Source of the DNA: Burkholderiales bacterium UBA1834
GTDB taxonomy: Bacteria; Pseudomonadota; Gammaproteobacteria; Burkholderiales; Burkholderiaceae_C
Direction: 5' to 3'
Length of the DNA stretch: 64,000 nt
Assembly (NCBI GenBank): GCA_002339015.1
Contig: DDJC01000084.1
Span: 1-64,000, forward strand
Both the position numbers and the translations under genes were made by a program. The number at the start of each line of letters is the position of its first letter. Within the stretch, counting starts at the first letter, position 1. Below are positions 18,428 through 27,584 of the stretch, piece by piece. The notes under the pieces were generated by a model, which had not been told where the DNA came from, did not search any database, and saw only the letters and a list, made by a program, of their open reading frames with translations.

Positions 18428-18808
18428 ATGGACACCACGACACCCCCGGCAGGGGGCAGTGCCGAGCCTTTGCAGCCCGCGCCCCTCGTGCCGCCCCCCT
18501 TCCGCCAGTTGCTCTACCGCTACTGGTTCTTCGGCTGGCTGTTCCGCGACGTGAACCGGCCGAACCTGCTCGAACGCGCGGCAGCGTGGCGGCACAACCG
18601 GCACCAGGCGCGCTGGCTGCCCACCTACCTGCGGCGCTGGGCGGTGATGACGCTGCTGTGCTTTGGCATCGCCGCGCTGGTGGAGCATGGCGTGGGCGCA
18701 CCGGCGCTGTCGGCGGTGTTCTATGTGCAGGCGGTGCTGGGCGTGACCTTCAATGTGGTGACCTCGGTGATGCTGCTGGGCCTGAAGATGCTGCCCGCGC
18801 CATTTTGA
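18428..18808 (+). CDS. Small integral membrane protein, hypothetical
   Basis: A 126-residue protein with a Pro-rich cytoplasmic N-tail (residues 1-25), an amphipathic Arg/Tyr/Trp-rich stretch (FRQLLYRYWFFGWLFRDVNR), and two hydrophobic helices near residues 73-92 and 95-120. GGAG at 18417-18420 stands seven bases before the ATG, supporting the start. I do not recognise a characterised family. It is followed after 196 bp by the PilZ gene on the same strand, without evidence of co-transcription. Confidence 0.72.
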   Translation: MDTTTPPAGGSAEPLQPAPLVPPPFRQLLYRYWFFGWLFRDVNRPNLLERAAAWRHNRHQARWLPTYLRRWAVMTLLCFGIAALVEHGVGAPALSAVFYVQAVLGVTFNVVTSVMLLGLKMLPAPF

Positions 18809-19004
18809 GTGCCCCCAGGTCCGGGCTGCGCCCAGCCAGCGCCCCGCGGAGGACAAGGAAACTTGGGGCGGCCCGGCGTTTCCTCCTTGAGCGCGCGCGT
18901 TGGCTGCGGGCATCACGGTGCCCCGCAGGCGTTGACCACGGGGCCTTTGCGCGCGTATCCTGCCTGTTGAGTCCACCAGCCTCGCCACCACGGGGACACG
19001 CTCC

Positions 19005-19385
19005 ATGAAGAGCAGCGCACCGCCGCAGGCCTCGCAAGACACCGCCCAGGGCCCGCAAGCCGCCGTCAGCAGCCGCCGGCGGCATGACCGACTCTCCCTG
19101 CGCTGCCCGGTGCTGATCCAGTTGGCTGCTCCGCCCGAACGTGAAGGCTCCCTGCAGGACATGAGCCCGCAGGGCTTGTCGCTGTTCACCGCCCGCCCCA
19201 TTGAGCCCGGTTCGCGCTGCACCCTGCGCCTGGTGCTGCCGCTGCCTTCCGGCCCGCGTGAGGTGGCGCTGGCGGCCAAGGCGGTCTACTCCTCGTACAC
19301 CGGCCCGGGCGCCTTCCGCATCGGCATGCTGTTCATGGCCTTGTCGCCGGATGCGCAAGCTGCCGTGCGCGAACTGCTGGGCTGA
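19005..19385 (+). CDS. PilZ-domain protein
   Basis: A 126-residue single-domain PilZ protein. The c-di-GMP binding signature is complete by eye: an Arg-rich RRRHDR near residues 24-29 (RxxxR) and DMSPQGLSLF near 52-61 (the D/NxSxxG element), followed by the beta-barrel strands. PilZ proteins bind cyclic di-GMP and alter partners in motility, pili or polysaccharide synthesis. A Ser/Gln-rich N-tail of about 22 residues precedes the domain. The gene stands alone, with no diguanylate cyclase gene nearby. Confidence 0.9.
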   Translation: MKSSAPPQASQDTAQGPQAAVSSRRRHDRLSLRCPVLIQLAAPPEREGSLQDMSPQGLSLFTARPIEPGSRCTLRLVLPLPSGPREVALAAKAVYSSYTGPGAFRIGMLFMALSPDAQAAVRELLG

Positions 19386-19441
19386 ACGGCGCTGGCGCCT
19401 GGGACGACAAAGCCCCTGCCTTGCACCAGGCCTTGAATCTG

Positions 19442-19461
19442 AATATGATGATCATCATATT
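19442..19461. promoter_or_regulatory. Palindromic operator, copy 1 (before tetR)
   Basis: AATATGATGATCATCATATT is a perfect 20-bp palindrome ending 18 bp before the TetR-family start codon. A second copy with one mismatch precedes the SDR gene at 20149-20168. The two are the only such sites I saw, which points to the binding site of the TetR-family protein between them. Confidence 0.85.
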
Positions 19462-19479
19462 AATGGATGTGATCTGGCC

Positions 19480-20073
19480 ATGTCTGCCACACCGTCTCGC
19501 AAGGAACTCACGCACGAACGCATCGTGAAGACCGCCTCGCAGGCCATCCGCCGCAGTGGGTACGACGGCATGGGCGTGGCCGACATCATGAAGGAAGCGG
19601 GCCTGACGCACGGCGGCTTCTACGCGCACTTTCCGTCGCGCACCGCCTTGCTGGCAGAGGCGGCCGATCACGCCGGTGCCGAGGCCTTGTCGCGCCTGGG
19701 TGAGGCCGTCGAGCAGGCGCCGCCTGGCCAGGGTCTGGCCACGCTGATCGACCAGTACCTGTCCGAGCGCCATTGCAAGGCCGTGGCGCAGGGCTGTCCG
19801 ATGGCGGCCCTGGGCTCCGAGATGCACCGCCAGGAGCCGACGGTACGGCACGCTACCACCGGACGCATCAAAGCCATGATCGCCCTGGCTGAACAGCAGG
19901 TGCGGCTAAGTGCCGGCCCCGAGGCGCCGGATGTGGCAGTGCGTGATGCATCGCTGGCGCTGGTGAGCAGCTTGCTTGGCGCCCTGGTGCTCGCACGGGC
20001 GGTCGATGACCCGGCCTTGTCCAGGGCGGTGCTCAAGGCTTCGCGTGCATTCCTGCATGAGCACGTGGGCTGA
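19480..20073 (+). CDS. TetR-family transcriptional repressor
   Basis: A 197-residue TetR/AcrR regulator with an N-terminal HTH (TASQAIRRSGYDGMGVADIM, then KEAGLTHGGFYAHFPSRTAL) and a C-terminal ligand domain of the TetR_C type with CKAVAQGCPMAALGSEM. It controls, by inference, itself and the downstream SDR and MFS genes through the paired palindromes at 19442-19461 and 20149-20168. The ATG at 19480 is the family-typical start. This arrangement (TetR, SDR, DHA2 efflux pump) is usual for xenobiotic or quinone-responsive detoxification modules; the inducer is unknown. Confidence 0.92.
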   Translation: MSATPSRKELTHERIVKTASQAIRRSGYDGMGVADIMKEAGLTHGGFYAHFPSRTALLAEAADHAGAEALSRLGEAVEQAPPGQGLATLIDQYLSERHCKAVAQGCPMAALGSEMHRQEPTVRHATTGRIKAMIALAEQQVRLSAGPEAPDVAVRDASLALVSSLLGALVLARAVDDPALSRAVLKASRAFLHEHVG

Positions 20074-20148
20074 CGCCGCCGAGCCCCCGACACCCTTGTC
20101 CTGACGTCTGCGACAACCCCTCATCCCGCCAAGTGCGGTTCGCCCATG

Positions 20149-20168
20149 AATATGACGATCATCATATT
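20149..20168. promoter_or_regulatory. Palindromic operator, copy 2 (before SDR-MFS operon)
   Basis: AATATGACGATCATCATATT matches the operator at 19442-19461 at 19 of 20 positions (C for T at 20156). It lies 28 bp before the SDR start codon. Confidence 0.83.
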
Positions 20169-20195
20169 TCACCTCACCTGCCAAGGAGTGCTTCC

Positions 20196-20906
20196 ATGAA
20201 GATCCAGGATTCCGTCGCCCTCGTCACCGGTGCCAACCGTGGCCTCGGGCTCGCTTTTTCCAAAGCCCTGTTGGCTGGTGGTGCGCGCAAGGTCTACGCC
20301 GCTGCGCGTGATCCGGCCAGCGTGACGCTGCCCGGCGTGGTGCCCATCGCGCTGGATGTGACCGACGCCGAGCAGGTGGCCGCGGCCGCGCGTGAATGCG
20401 GCGACGTGACCTTGCTGGTCAACAACGCCGGCATCTCGCGCTCGTCGGGTTTCCTGGGCGAGCGCACGCTGGAGGCGCTGCGCGCCGAACTGGACACCAA
20501 CTTCTACGGCCCGCTGCTCACCACCCGGGCGTTCGCGCCGGTGCTGGCCCGCCATGGTGGCGGGGCCATCGTCAACGTGCTGTCGGCGCTCAGCTGGGTC
20601 AACATGCCGGCCTTCGGCACCTACAGCGCCACCAAGTCGGCCGCCTGGTCGATGACGAACGGCCTGCGCCACGAACTGCGCGGCCAGGGCACCCAGGTGC
20701 TTGGCCTGCACGTGGCCTTCATGGACACGGACATGGCACGCGGCGCGCAAGGCCCCAAGGCGCATCCGGACGATGTCGTCGCCCAGGTGCTGGCCGCGCT
20801 GGAGGCTGGGGGCGAAGAGGTGCTGGCCGATGGGATCACGCGTCAGCTCAAGCAGGGTCTGGCGGCCCAGCCGGGTGTGTACCTGAGCCTGCCGGGGGGC
20901 GCATGA
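20196..20906 (+). CDS. Short-chain dehydrogenase/reductase, TetR-controlled
   Basis: A 236-residue classical SDR: TGANRGLGLAFSKALL near residue 10, NNAGISRSSGF near 80, Ser in VNVLSALSWVN and catalytic YSATKSA near 151. It lacks the usual PG after the last core strand (HVAFMDTDM instead), a trait of some SDR subgroups. AAGGAG lies eight bases before the ATG. Its stop overlaps the MFS start (ATGA), so both are co-transcribed and probably translationally coupled, under the operator at 20149. It may reduce a toxic carbonyl or quinone, but that is inference. Confidence 0.9.
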   Translation: MKIQDSVALVTGANRGLGLAFSKALLAGGARKVYAAARDPASVTLPGVVPIALDVTDAEQVAAAARECGDVTLLVNNAGISRSSGFLGERTLEALRAELDTNFYGPLLTTRAFAPVLARHGGGAIVNVLSALSWVNMPAFGTYSATKSAAWSMTNGLRHELRGQGTQVLGLHVAFMDTDMARGAQGPKAHPDDVVAQVLAALEAGGEEVLADGITRQLKQGLAAQPGVYLSLPGGA

Positions 20907-22357
20907 GCACCGCCGCCGATGTGCCGCAGGCACCGCAGGGGGCGGCCCTATCGGCCTCCGCGGTGATGAACCCTGCCAGCCCGGCCGCTTCACCCTGGCC
21001 GACCTTCCTGATCGCCAGCGTGGCCGTCTTCCTGGTCTCGCTGGACAGCACGGTGCTGTTCGCGGCATTCGGCACCTTGCAGGCGGGCTTTGCGGGGGCA
21101 TCCAGCGCGTCGCTGTCCTGGGTGCTCAATGCCTACACCGTGGTGTATGCGGCCCTGCTGGTGCCGGCCGGGCGCCTGGCGGATCTGCACGGGCGCAAGC
21201 GGGTCTTTCTTTGCGGCGTGCTGATCTTCCTGCTGGCCTCGCTGCTGTGCGGCCTCTCTGCGCAAGTAGAGTGGTTGATCGCGGCGCGGGTGCTGCAGGC
21301 CGTGGGGGCGGCGCTGCTCACGCCGGCCTCGCTGGCGATCGTGCTGTCGGCGTTCCCGGCCGAGCGTCGTGCCGTGGCCGTGAGCCTGTGGGGCGCGGTG
21401 AGCGCGCTGGCTGCGGCCCTGGGGCCCAGCGTGGGCTCGCTGGTGGTGGACCGCCTGGGCTGGCCCTGGGCGTTCTATCTGAACCTGCCCCTGGGCCTGT
21501 TCTCGGTGTGGCGGGGCGCCAAGGTGCTGCGCGAATCCCGCAACCCCGACAATGCCGCGCCGCTGGACGTGCCGGGCGTGCTGCTGCTGATCATCGGCGT
21601 GGGCGGCCTGGCGCTGGGCATCGTGCGCTCGGAGGCGCTGGGCTGGCGCTCTGGCGCGGTCTGGGGCAGCGTGGCGGTGGGGGGGCTGGCCCTGCTGGCC
21701 TTCACGCGCTGGGCGCGCCACACCCCCTCGCCGGCCATCGACCTCACGCTCTTTCAGGACCGCACCTACCGCGTCGTCAACCTCGCGACACTGAGCTTCG
21801 GCATGGCCTTCGCGATGATGTTCTTCGGCTTTTTCTTCTTCATGACGAAGATCTGGCACTACAGCCTGCCCCAGGCCGGCGTGGCCGTGACCCCCGGGCC
21901 GCTGCTGGTGATCCCGGTGGCGGTGCTGTCGGGCCGCTGGGCCGCGCGCCACGGCCATCGTGCCCTGCTGGTGGGTGGCAGTCTGGTCTATGCGCTGGGC
22001 GGGCTGTGGTTCTGGACCATGGCCGGCCCCGTGCCCGATTACCTGCTCACGTGGCTGCCGGGCCTGTTGCTGACCGGGGTGGGTGTGGGCATGGTGCTGC
22101 CGGCCCTGTCCGGCGCTGCGGTGGCGCATCTGCCGCCCACGCGTTTCGGCATCGGCAGTGCGGTGAACCAGGCGGTGCGGCAGGTGGGATCGGTCATGGG
22201 CGTGGCCGTCACGGTGATGCTGCTGGGGCACGAGGGCATCGGCCTGGCGGACTTCAGGTCCCTGTACGGCGGCCACATCGCGCTGGCGCTGCTGACGGCA
22301 CTGCTGTGCCTGCCGGTGCGCACCGCGCCGAAGGCTGCCCCGGGCGGCGCCCGCTAG
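20903..22357 (+). CDS. DHA2-family MFS efflux transporter
   Basis: A 484-residue inner-membrane drug:H+ antiporter of the 14-helix EmrB/QacA type. Motif A is clear (GRLADLHGRKRVFL), with LDSTVLFAAF in helix 1 and the motif C-like GPSVGSLVVDRLGWPWAFYL. About 14 hydrophobic segments are visible. The ATG overlaps the stop of the SDR gene by four bases. With the TetR repressor this forms a self-contained detoxification module. It ends 7 bp from the convergent araC-type gene. Confidence 0.92.
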   Translation: MSTAADVPQAPQGAALSASAVMNPASPAASPWPTFLIASVAVFLVSLDSTVLFAAFGTLQAGFAGASSASLSWVLNAYTVVYAALLVPAGRLADLHGRKRVFLCGVLIFLLASLLCGLSAQVEWLIAARVLQAVGAALLTPASLAIVLSAFPAERRAVAVSLWGAVSALAAALGPSVGSLVVDRLGWPWAFYLNLPLGLFSVWRGAKVLRESRNPDNAAPLDVPGVLLLIIGVGGLALGIVRSEALGWRSGAVWGSVAVGGLALLAFTRWARHTPSPAIDLTLFQDRTYRVVNLATLSFGMAFAMMFFGFFFFMTKIWHYSLPQAGVAVTPGPLLVIPVAVLSGRWAARHGHRALLVGGSLVYALGGLWFWTMAGPVPDYLLTWLPGLLLTGVGVGMVLPALSGAAVAHLPPTRFGIGSAVNQAVRQVGSVMGVAVTVMLLGHEGIGLADFRSLYGGHIALALLTALLCLPVRTAPKAAPGGAR

Positions 22358-22364
22358 TGCTGCG

Positions 22365-23456
22365 TCAGCCGGCCGGGGGCCGGCGGGCCTGCTCGCGCAC
22401 TTCCAGCGGCGTCTTGCCGGTCCAGCGGCGCACGGCGCGGTGGAAGGTGCTGGTGTCGGCATAGCCTGCCAGCCGGGCCACATCGGCCAGCGGCAGGCCG
22501 GTGTGCTCCAGGTGGCGCATGGCCTCTTGGCGGCGCACGTCCTCCACCAGGGTCTTGAAGTTCAGGCCCACTTCGGCCAGCCGCCGCTGCAGCTGTCGCG
22601 CCGAGGGCATGGCGCCGGGCGCGAGCCCTTGGGCCATGCGCCGCGACAGCACCTCCAGCGTGGGTACCAAGCCTTCCTCGCGCAGGCTGTGGGCCACCTG
22701 CTGACGCAACTGGGCCACGGCCTCGCCGGCCTGCTGCCCCAGGGTCTGCAGCCGCTGGCCGGCCTGCGATGTCATCAGCGCGTGCACGGCCGGGTCGGCA
22801 TTGGGGTTGGACCAGCCCAGCCAGTCCAGCGGCATCACCTCGCGGCAATCGGGCATGTCAAAGCGCAGGGGCGCTTCCATGAAGCGCTGCAGTGGGCCGG
22901 GATCCGCCGGCGCGGGGCAGGGCAGGTCCACCCGCACAGGCACCAGCGCGCGGCCCGACACCCAGCGCGCAAAGCCCAGCCGCGAGGCCACGAAGAAGGT
23001 CCAGAACTCGGTGCTGCGTGGCACGTGGCCCAGCAGTTCCTGGCGCGCCTCGATGGTGTCGGCGACCACCCGGTGGTGCCCGCGGATCTCGGTGCACAGC
23101 AGCGACTGCAGCTTCTCGAACAGGGCCAGGCCATCGCCGCCGGAGGCACTGCTCATCACCGCGTAGCCCAGCGAGCCCATGTGGGCCGGCCGCACGAAGC
23201 TGGCGATGCGCAAGGGCGCGTGAGGGTCACCGCACAGGCGGGCGGCCACCGTCAGGGCCTGCGACAGCCGGGCGCTGGGCACGCGCAGTTGCTCGTCAGC
23301 CAGTTGAGCCAGGCTCATGCCCAGCGCCTGGCACACGGGGGTGGCATCCAGGCCCTGCGCCTGCACGTAGTCGATCAGCACCCGGGTGAAGGGTGCGTAA
23401 AAGCCCGCGGACGGCATGGCCGCTGTGGCGTCTGAGCTGACAACTGAGGTGGACAT
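22365..23456 (-). CDS. AraC-family transcriptional regulator
   Basis: A 363-residue regulator with an N-terminal Arabinose_bd/OruR-like sensory domain (about 15-215) and a C-terminal double HTH of the AraC/XylS type (about 255-355; LPLADVARLAGYADTSTFHR, then AVRRWTGKTPLEVREQ). The first helix-turn-helix has some divergence. The ATG at 23456 is the natural start. It is divergent from the DUF2236 gene (207 bp between starts), which is therefore its most likely target. The inducer is unknown. Confidence 0.9.
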   Translation of the reverse strand: MSTSVVSSDATAAMPSAGFYAPFTRVLIDYVQAQGLDATPVCQALGMSLAQLADEQLRVPSARLSQALTVAARLCGDPHAPLRIASFVRPAHMGSLGYAVMSSASGGDGLALFEKLQSLLCTEIRGHHRVVADTIEARQELLGHVPRSTEFWTFFVASRLGFARWVSGRALVPVRVDLPCPAPADPGPLQRFMEAPLRFDMPDCREVMPLDWLGWSNPNADPAVHALMTSQAGQRLQTLGQQAGEAVAQLRQQVAHSLREEGLVPTLEVLSRRMAQGLAPGAMPSARQLQRRLAEVGLNFKTLVEDVRRQEAMRHLEHTGLPLADVARLAGYADTSTFHRAVRRWTGKTPLEVREQARRPPAG

Positions 23457-23663
23457 CAACCGCGGATGGTAACGAATGTGAAGGCGTGCGGCGTGGCAAA
23501 AGTGCCGCCGCAAAGGGCCTCGGGCGCCTGGCCCAGGGCTTGTCCAGGGGATCGGCGGGCCGAACGGCCAACGCGCTGGTGGCTGCGGCCAATGACATCG
23601 CCAGCACCCGCGCAGAGCATGACAAGCATGGAACGTCCAATCTCTCACGCCGGAGGCCACCCC

Positions 23664-24911
23664 ATGTCAGCCTTGCCCTCAGCGATTCCCCCGCAGCCTC
23701 CTTCACGTCATGGCGCAGACATGGCGACTGGCAGGCGCATGGCCCGCGGCGTGCGCCTGCTGATCCGGGGCACCAGCCCCGAGGCCACACCGCAGCAGTG
23801 GGCTGCGCTGGGCGCCGCCCTGTGGCGCGGCGACCCGCAGGCCGACGCGGTGGTGGCGTGGCTGCACCAGGTGGGCATGGGCGTCGGACGTCCCATGCTG
23901 GAGCGTGCCCTCGAGCGCGGGCTGGAGGCCGTGCCCGATGCGCCTGCACCGCTGGTGGATTTCATCCGCCACGTGGAGACGCCGCCCGCCTGGGTGGATC
24001 CGGCCAAGCTGCGCGACGGCGCGCGCTTCATCCACCGCACGGGCCGCTTCGGCATGCTGGTGCTGCGTGATGCGGGCCTGATGGCCGGTTATCAGGCCGG
24101 CGCCATCAACCAGGCCCTCGTGATGACCGGCGCGCTGGCGCGTGGGGCCCAGCGGCGCGTGGCCGAGACCACCTCTTGGTGGATCGACGCCACGGCGCAA
24201 GAGGGCATGGCGCGCTTCGGCGCCGGCTTCAAGAACACCCTGCGCGTGCGCGTGCTGCACGCCATCGTGCGCCGCAGCCTGCTGGCCCGCGACACCTGGG
24301 ACCGCGGCACCCTGGGCATGCCGCTGAACCAGGTGGACATGCAGGCCACCTACCTGGGCTTCAGCGTGGTGCACCTGATGGCCTTGCGCGTGAGCGGCGT
24401 GCTGGTCAGCCAGCGCGACGCCGAAGGCATGATGCACCTGTGGCGCTACATCGGCTGGGTGATGGGCGTGGACGAATCGCTGCTGAGCGACGACGAGCAC
24501 GAAGCCCGCGTGATGATCTACCAGAACATCGTGAGCCAGGCGCCCCCCGACGACTCCAGCAAGGCCCTGGGCCGCTCGCTGATGGACGAACCCCTGGGGC
24601 GCCACTACCGTTGGCTGCCGGGGGTTCAAGGCCGCTTCAACCGGGCCCGCCACCTGAGCGTGGCGCGGCTGTTCGTGGGCGCGCAAGGCATGAAGGCCCT
24701 GGGCCTGCCGCCCACGCTGCCCTGGTACCCGGCCCTGACCCTGCTGCCGCGGCTGGCCTGGCACACGCTGGGGCGGATCGTGCCCGGCATGCAGCAACTG
24801 CAGGCGCACCACGGTCGTGGCCGCCAGGCGGGCTACCTGCCGGTGCTTTTCGGCGGCCACGCGCCGGGCGTGGCCAGCCCGGAGGCCGTGTCCCGCTCTG
24901 CGCACTCCTGA
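23664..24911 (+). CDS. DUF2236 / MpaB-like oxygenase family protein
   Basis: A 415-residue protein of the DUF2236 family, which includes fungal MpaB and the latex-clearing oxygenase Lcp. Family traits are the haem-type helix region GQ-free but with HRTGRFGMLVLRDAGLMAGY near 120-140, FSVVHLMALRVSG near 235 and WRYIGWVMGVDESLL near 265. These heme b proteins cleave or oxidise isoprenoid chains, though most bacterial members are uncharacterised. GGAGG (23652-23656) precedes the ATG. No signal peptide is apparent. Its divergent AraC neighbour suggests substrate-induced expression. Substrate unknown. Confidence 0.82.
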   Translation: MSALPSAIPPQPPSRHGADMATGRRMARGVRLLIRGTSPEATPQQWAALGAALWRGDPQADAVVAWLHQVGMGVGRPMLERALERGLEAVPDAPAPLVDFIRHVETPPAWVDPAKLRDGARFIHRTGRFGMLVLRDAGLMAGYQAGAINQALVMTGALARGAQRRVAETTSWWIDATAQEGMARFGAGFKNTLRVRVLHAIVRRSLLARDTWDRGTLGMPLNQVDMQATYLGFSVVHLMALRVSGVLVSQRDAEGMMHLWRYIGWVMGVDESLLSDDEHEARVMIYQNIVSQAPPDDSSKALGRSLMDEPLGRHYRWLPGVQGRFNRARHLSVARLFVGAQGMKALGLPPTLPWYPALTLLPRLAWHTLGRIVPGMQQLQAHHGRGRQAGYLPVLFGGHAPGVASPEAVSRSAHS

Positions 24912-25005
24912 TGGTGGATTGGTAACAGGGTCTTTCAGAAGGCTTGCCCGCAATCCTCTGCCGGCGTATACCGGAGGATGAGGAGACTGCTGAGGGAGGC
25001 CTACG

Positions 25006-25404
25006 ATGGCACGCATCCTGATCGTTGAAGACACCCCCGCCAACATGTTGCTGGCGGGCACCATCTTGCAAAAGGCCGGCCACACGTTGCTGCAGGCCAC
25101 CGATGCTGCCCAGGGCCTGGCCCTGGCACGCGAGAACCCGCCCGACCTGGTGCTGATGGACATCCAGCTGCCCGGCATGGACGGGCTGGCCGCCACGCGG
25201 GCCCTCAAAGCCGACGAACGCACGCAGGACATCCCGGTGCTGGCGCTGACCGCCTTCGCGATGAAGGGCGACGAAGAGCGCATGCGCGCCGCCGGCTGTG
25301 CGGCCTATGTGTCCAAGCCTCTGCGCTACCAGCAACTTCTGGCGGCGGTCGATGATCTCTTGGCGCATGATGTGGGCCACGACATCAGCCATCAGGAGGG
25401 GTGA
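25006..25404 (+). CDS. Single-domain response regulator (CheY/DivK-like)
   Basis: A 132-residue stand-alone receiver. ILIVEDTPAN gives the acidic pocket, LVLMDIQLPGMDG the phospho-acceptor Asp (about residue 52), TAFAMKG the conserved Thr/Ala switch, and YVSKPL the Lys. It lacks an output domain, so it must act through a partner protein. AGGGAGG precedes the ATG. The hybrid kinase gene starts four bases after its stop, so the two are an operon, and the receiver is probably phosphorylated by that kinase. Confidence 0.93.
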   Translation: MARILIVEDTPANMLLAGTILQKAGHTLLQATDAAQGLALARENPPDLVLMDIQLPGMDGLAATRALKADERTQDIPVLALTAFAMKGDEERMRAAGCAAYVSKPLRYQQLLAAVDDLLAHDVGHDISHQEG

Positions 25405-25408
25405 GCCC

Positions 25409-27562
25409 ATGACCCAAGCGCGCAAGCCGTCGCCGACGCTGCCCCAGCCTGTTAGTGGGCCCGACTTCCAGACCCTGTTCCAGGGGCTGCCCGGTCTGTA
25501 CCTGGTGTTCGACACGGCCCTGGTGGCCGTGGCGGTGAGCGATGCCTACCTGGCCGCCATGGGCCCTGGGGGGCTTCAGCGCGAGCAGCTGCTGGGCCGT
25601 TCGCTGGCCGAGGTGTTCCCGCAGGCGGACAACCTGCCCGGCGAACCCTCGGGAGAAGCCGTGCTGGCCTCGGCACGGCAGGTGCTCAAGACAGGTCAGC
25701 CCGAGGCCCTGGCCCTGCTGCAGCGAGACCGGCCCCGGCCCGACGGCGACTTCGAGGTGCACTACTGGACGCCCCACACCAGCCCACTGCGTGATGTGCA
25801 GGGCCGGATCGTGGGCGTGGTCTACCGCCTGGAAGACGTGACCGACTACGTGCGCATGCGCCAGCTGCGGGCCGAGCTTGAACAGCAGGCCCAGGATCTG
25901 CGCGAGCGCGAAGCCCAGTCCCGCCGGCTGGCGGCTGAGCTGGAGGTGGTCAATGGCGAGATCGCCACCAAGAACAAGCTGCTCGAGGAGGCCAGCCAGC
26001 TCAAGTCGGACTTCCTGTCCAGCATGTCGCATGAGCTGCGCACCCCGCTCAATGCGATCATCGGCTTTTCCGAAATCCTGAAGGACGGCCTGGCCGGTGA
26101 GCTCACCCAGCAGCAGCGCATCTACCTGGGCCATGTGTTCGAAGGCGGCAACCACCTGCTGGCGCTGATCAACGACATCCTCGACCTGTCCAAGATCGAG
26201 GCGGGCAAGATGGAGCTCTCGCTCGAGTCCATCGACATGCAGGCCCTGCTGGCCGACAGCCTGCTGGTGGTGGCCGAAAAGGCCCGGGGCAAGAAGGTAC
26301 GCCTGCTGACCGAGCTGTCGCCCTCGCTGAACCACGAGATCAAGGCCGACGCGCGCCGCGTGCGCCAGATCCTGCACAACCTGCTGTCCAACGCCGTGAA
26401 GTTCACGCAGGCCGATGGCTCCGTGACCGTGCAGATGGCGCGCGTGCCGCGCGAGCGTGCCGCCCACGTGGTGCCCGGTTTCGCCAGCGGGCGGCGCACC
26501 CCGCTGCCGCCAGGCGAAGCGCATGAGTTCGTGGAACTGTCCGTGCGCGACACGGGCATCGGCATGCGGCCTCAGGATCTGGACTTGCTTTTTCTGCCCT
26601 TTTCACAGGTGGCCAGCCCTGAAGGGCGCGCGCAGGAGGGCACGGGCCTGGGCCTGGCCATGGTGCGTCGCCTGGCCGAACTGCACGGCGGCGCCGTGGC
26701 CGTGAGCAGCGAGGTGGGCAAGGGCAGTCGCTTCACCGTCTGGCTGCCCATCCACGGCAGCCAGCCATCCACCGAAAACCTCGAACAGCTGCAGTTGCCT
26801 CAGCTCACGCTGCGCTCGACGGCCCTCATCATCGAGGACGACGACCGCGCCGCCACGATGATGCGCCTGCAGCTTGAATCGCTGGGCTTTCAGACGCGGC
26901 GGGCCGTGTCCGCCGAAGACGCGCTCAAGCTCAGCGAGCAGTTCGTGCCCGAGCTCATCACGCTCGACATCCGCCTGCCCGGCATGGATGGCTGGGAGTT
27001 CCTGCAGCGCATGAAGGCCATCCCCCGCTGGGCCCAGGTGCCGGTGGTGGTGGTCTCGGTGGAGGGCGACGGGCGCATGGTGGGCTATGCCATGGGCGTG
27101 TCGCTGGTGCTGCAAAAGCCCCTGAGCATGGACGACCTCAAGCGTGGCCTGGAGCACCTGGGCATGGCGCGCAACACGCCGCGCCACACCACCGTGCTGG
27201 TGATCGACGACGATGCGCAATCCGTCGAGCGCGTGGCCGAACCGCTCAATCACCTGGGCTGCGTGGTGCTGCGCGCCTATGGCGGCTCCGAAGGCATCAG
27301 CCTGGCGCGGCGCTTCAATCCCGATCTGATCGTGCTGGACCTGGAGATGCCCGAGGTCAGCGGCTTCGAGGTGGTCGATGCCCTCAAGGGCGATCCGGCC
27401 AGCGCGCGCATCCCGATCATGGTGGTCACCGGCCGTGATCTCACCCTGCGTGACCGCCAGCGCCTGAGCGGCGGCCTGTTCGAGCTGGTCAACAAGACGG
27501 AGTTCGACCAGGGCCGCTTCCTGGGCGAGGTGCAGCGGGCGCTGTCGCCGTACGTGCATTGA
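25409..27562 (+). CDS. Hybrid histidine kinase (PAS-HisKA-HATPase-REC-REC)
   Basis: A 717-residue soluble kinase. Domains: PAS (about 20-150), coiled coil (155-200; many Glu/Gln/Leu), HisKA with SDFLSSMSHELRTPLNAIIG (about 198-265), HATPase_c (about 305-450; DTGIGM and GTGLGLAMV), and two receivers (about 472-590 with TLDIRLPGMDGWEF, and 598-717 with VLDLEMPEVSGFEV). Both receivers keep the Asp and Lys. No transmembrane segment, so it senses a cytoplasmic cue or couples to another kinase. It overlaps nothing and follows the CheY-like gene by four bases. Confidence 0.92.
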   Translation: MTQARKPSPTLPQPVSGPDFQTLFQGLPGLYLVFDTALVAVAVSDAYLAAMGPGGLQREQLLGRSLAEVFPQADNLPGEPSGEAVLASARQVLKTGQPEALALLQRDRPRPDGDFEVHYWTPHTSPLRDVQGRIVGVVYRLEDVTDYVRMRQLRAELEQQAQDLREREAQSRRLAAELEVVNGEIATKNKLLEEASQLKSDFLSSMSHELRTPLNAIIGFSEILKDGLAGELTQQQRIYLGHVFEGGNHLLALINDILDLSKIEAGKMELSLESIDMQALLADSLLVVAEKARGKKVRLLTELSPSLNHEIKADARRVRQILHNLLSNAVKFTQADGSVTVQMARVPRERAAHVVPGFASGRRTPLPPGEAHEFVELSVRDTGIGMRPQDLDLLFLPFSQVASPEGRAQEGTGLGLAMVRRLAELHGGAVAVSSEVGKGSRFTVWLPIHGSQPSTENLEQLQLPQLTLRSTALIIEDDDRAATMMRLQLESLGFQTRRAVSAEDALKLSEQFVPELITLDIRLPGMDGWEFLQRMKAIPRWAQVPVVVVSVEGDGRMVGYAMGVSLVLQKPLSMDDLKRGLEHLGMARNTPRHTTVLVIDDDAQSVERVAEPLNHLGCVVLRAYGGSEGISLARRFNPDLIVLDLEMPEVSGFEVVDALKGDPASARIPIMVVTGRDLTLRDRQRLSGGLFELVNKTEFDQGRFLGEVQRALSPYVH

Positions 27563-27584
27563 AGGCGCCCGTCATACTTGCCAC

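Noticed and set aside
20396..22464. Overlapping plus-strand frames within the SDR and MFS genes
   Set aside because: They are out-of-frame readings of the MFS and SDR genes. The MFS ATG at 20903 overlapping the SDR stop is a better start.
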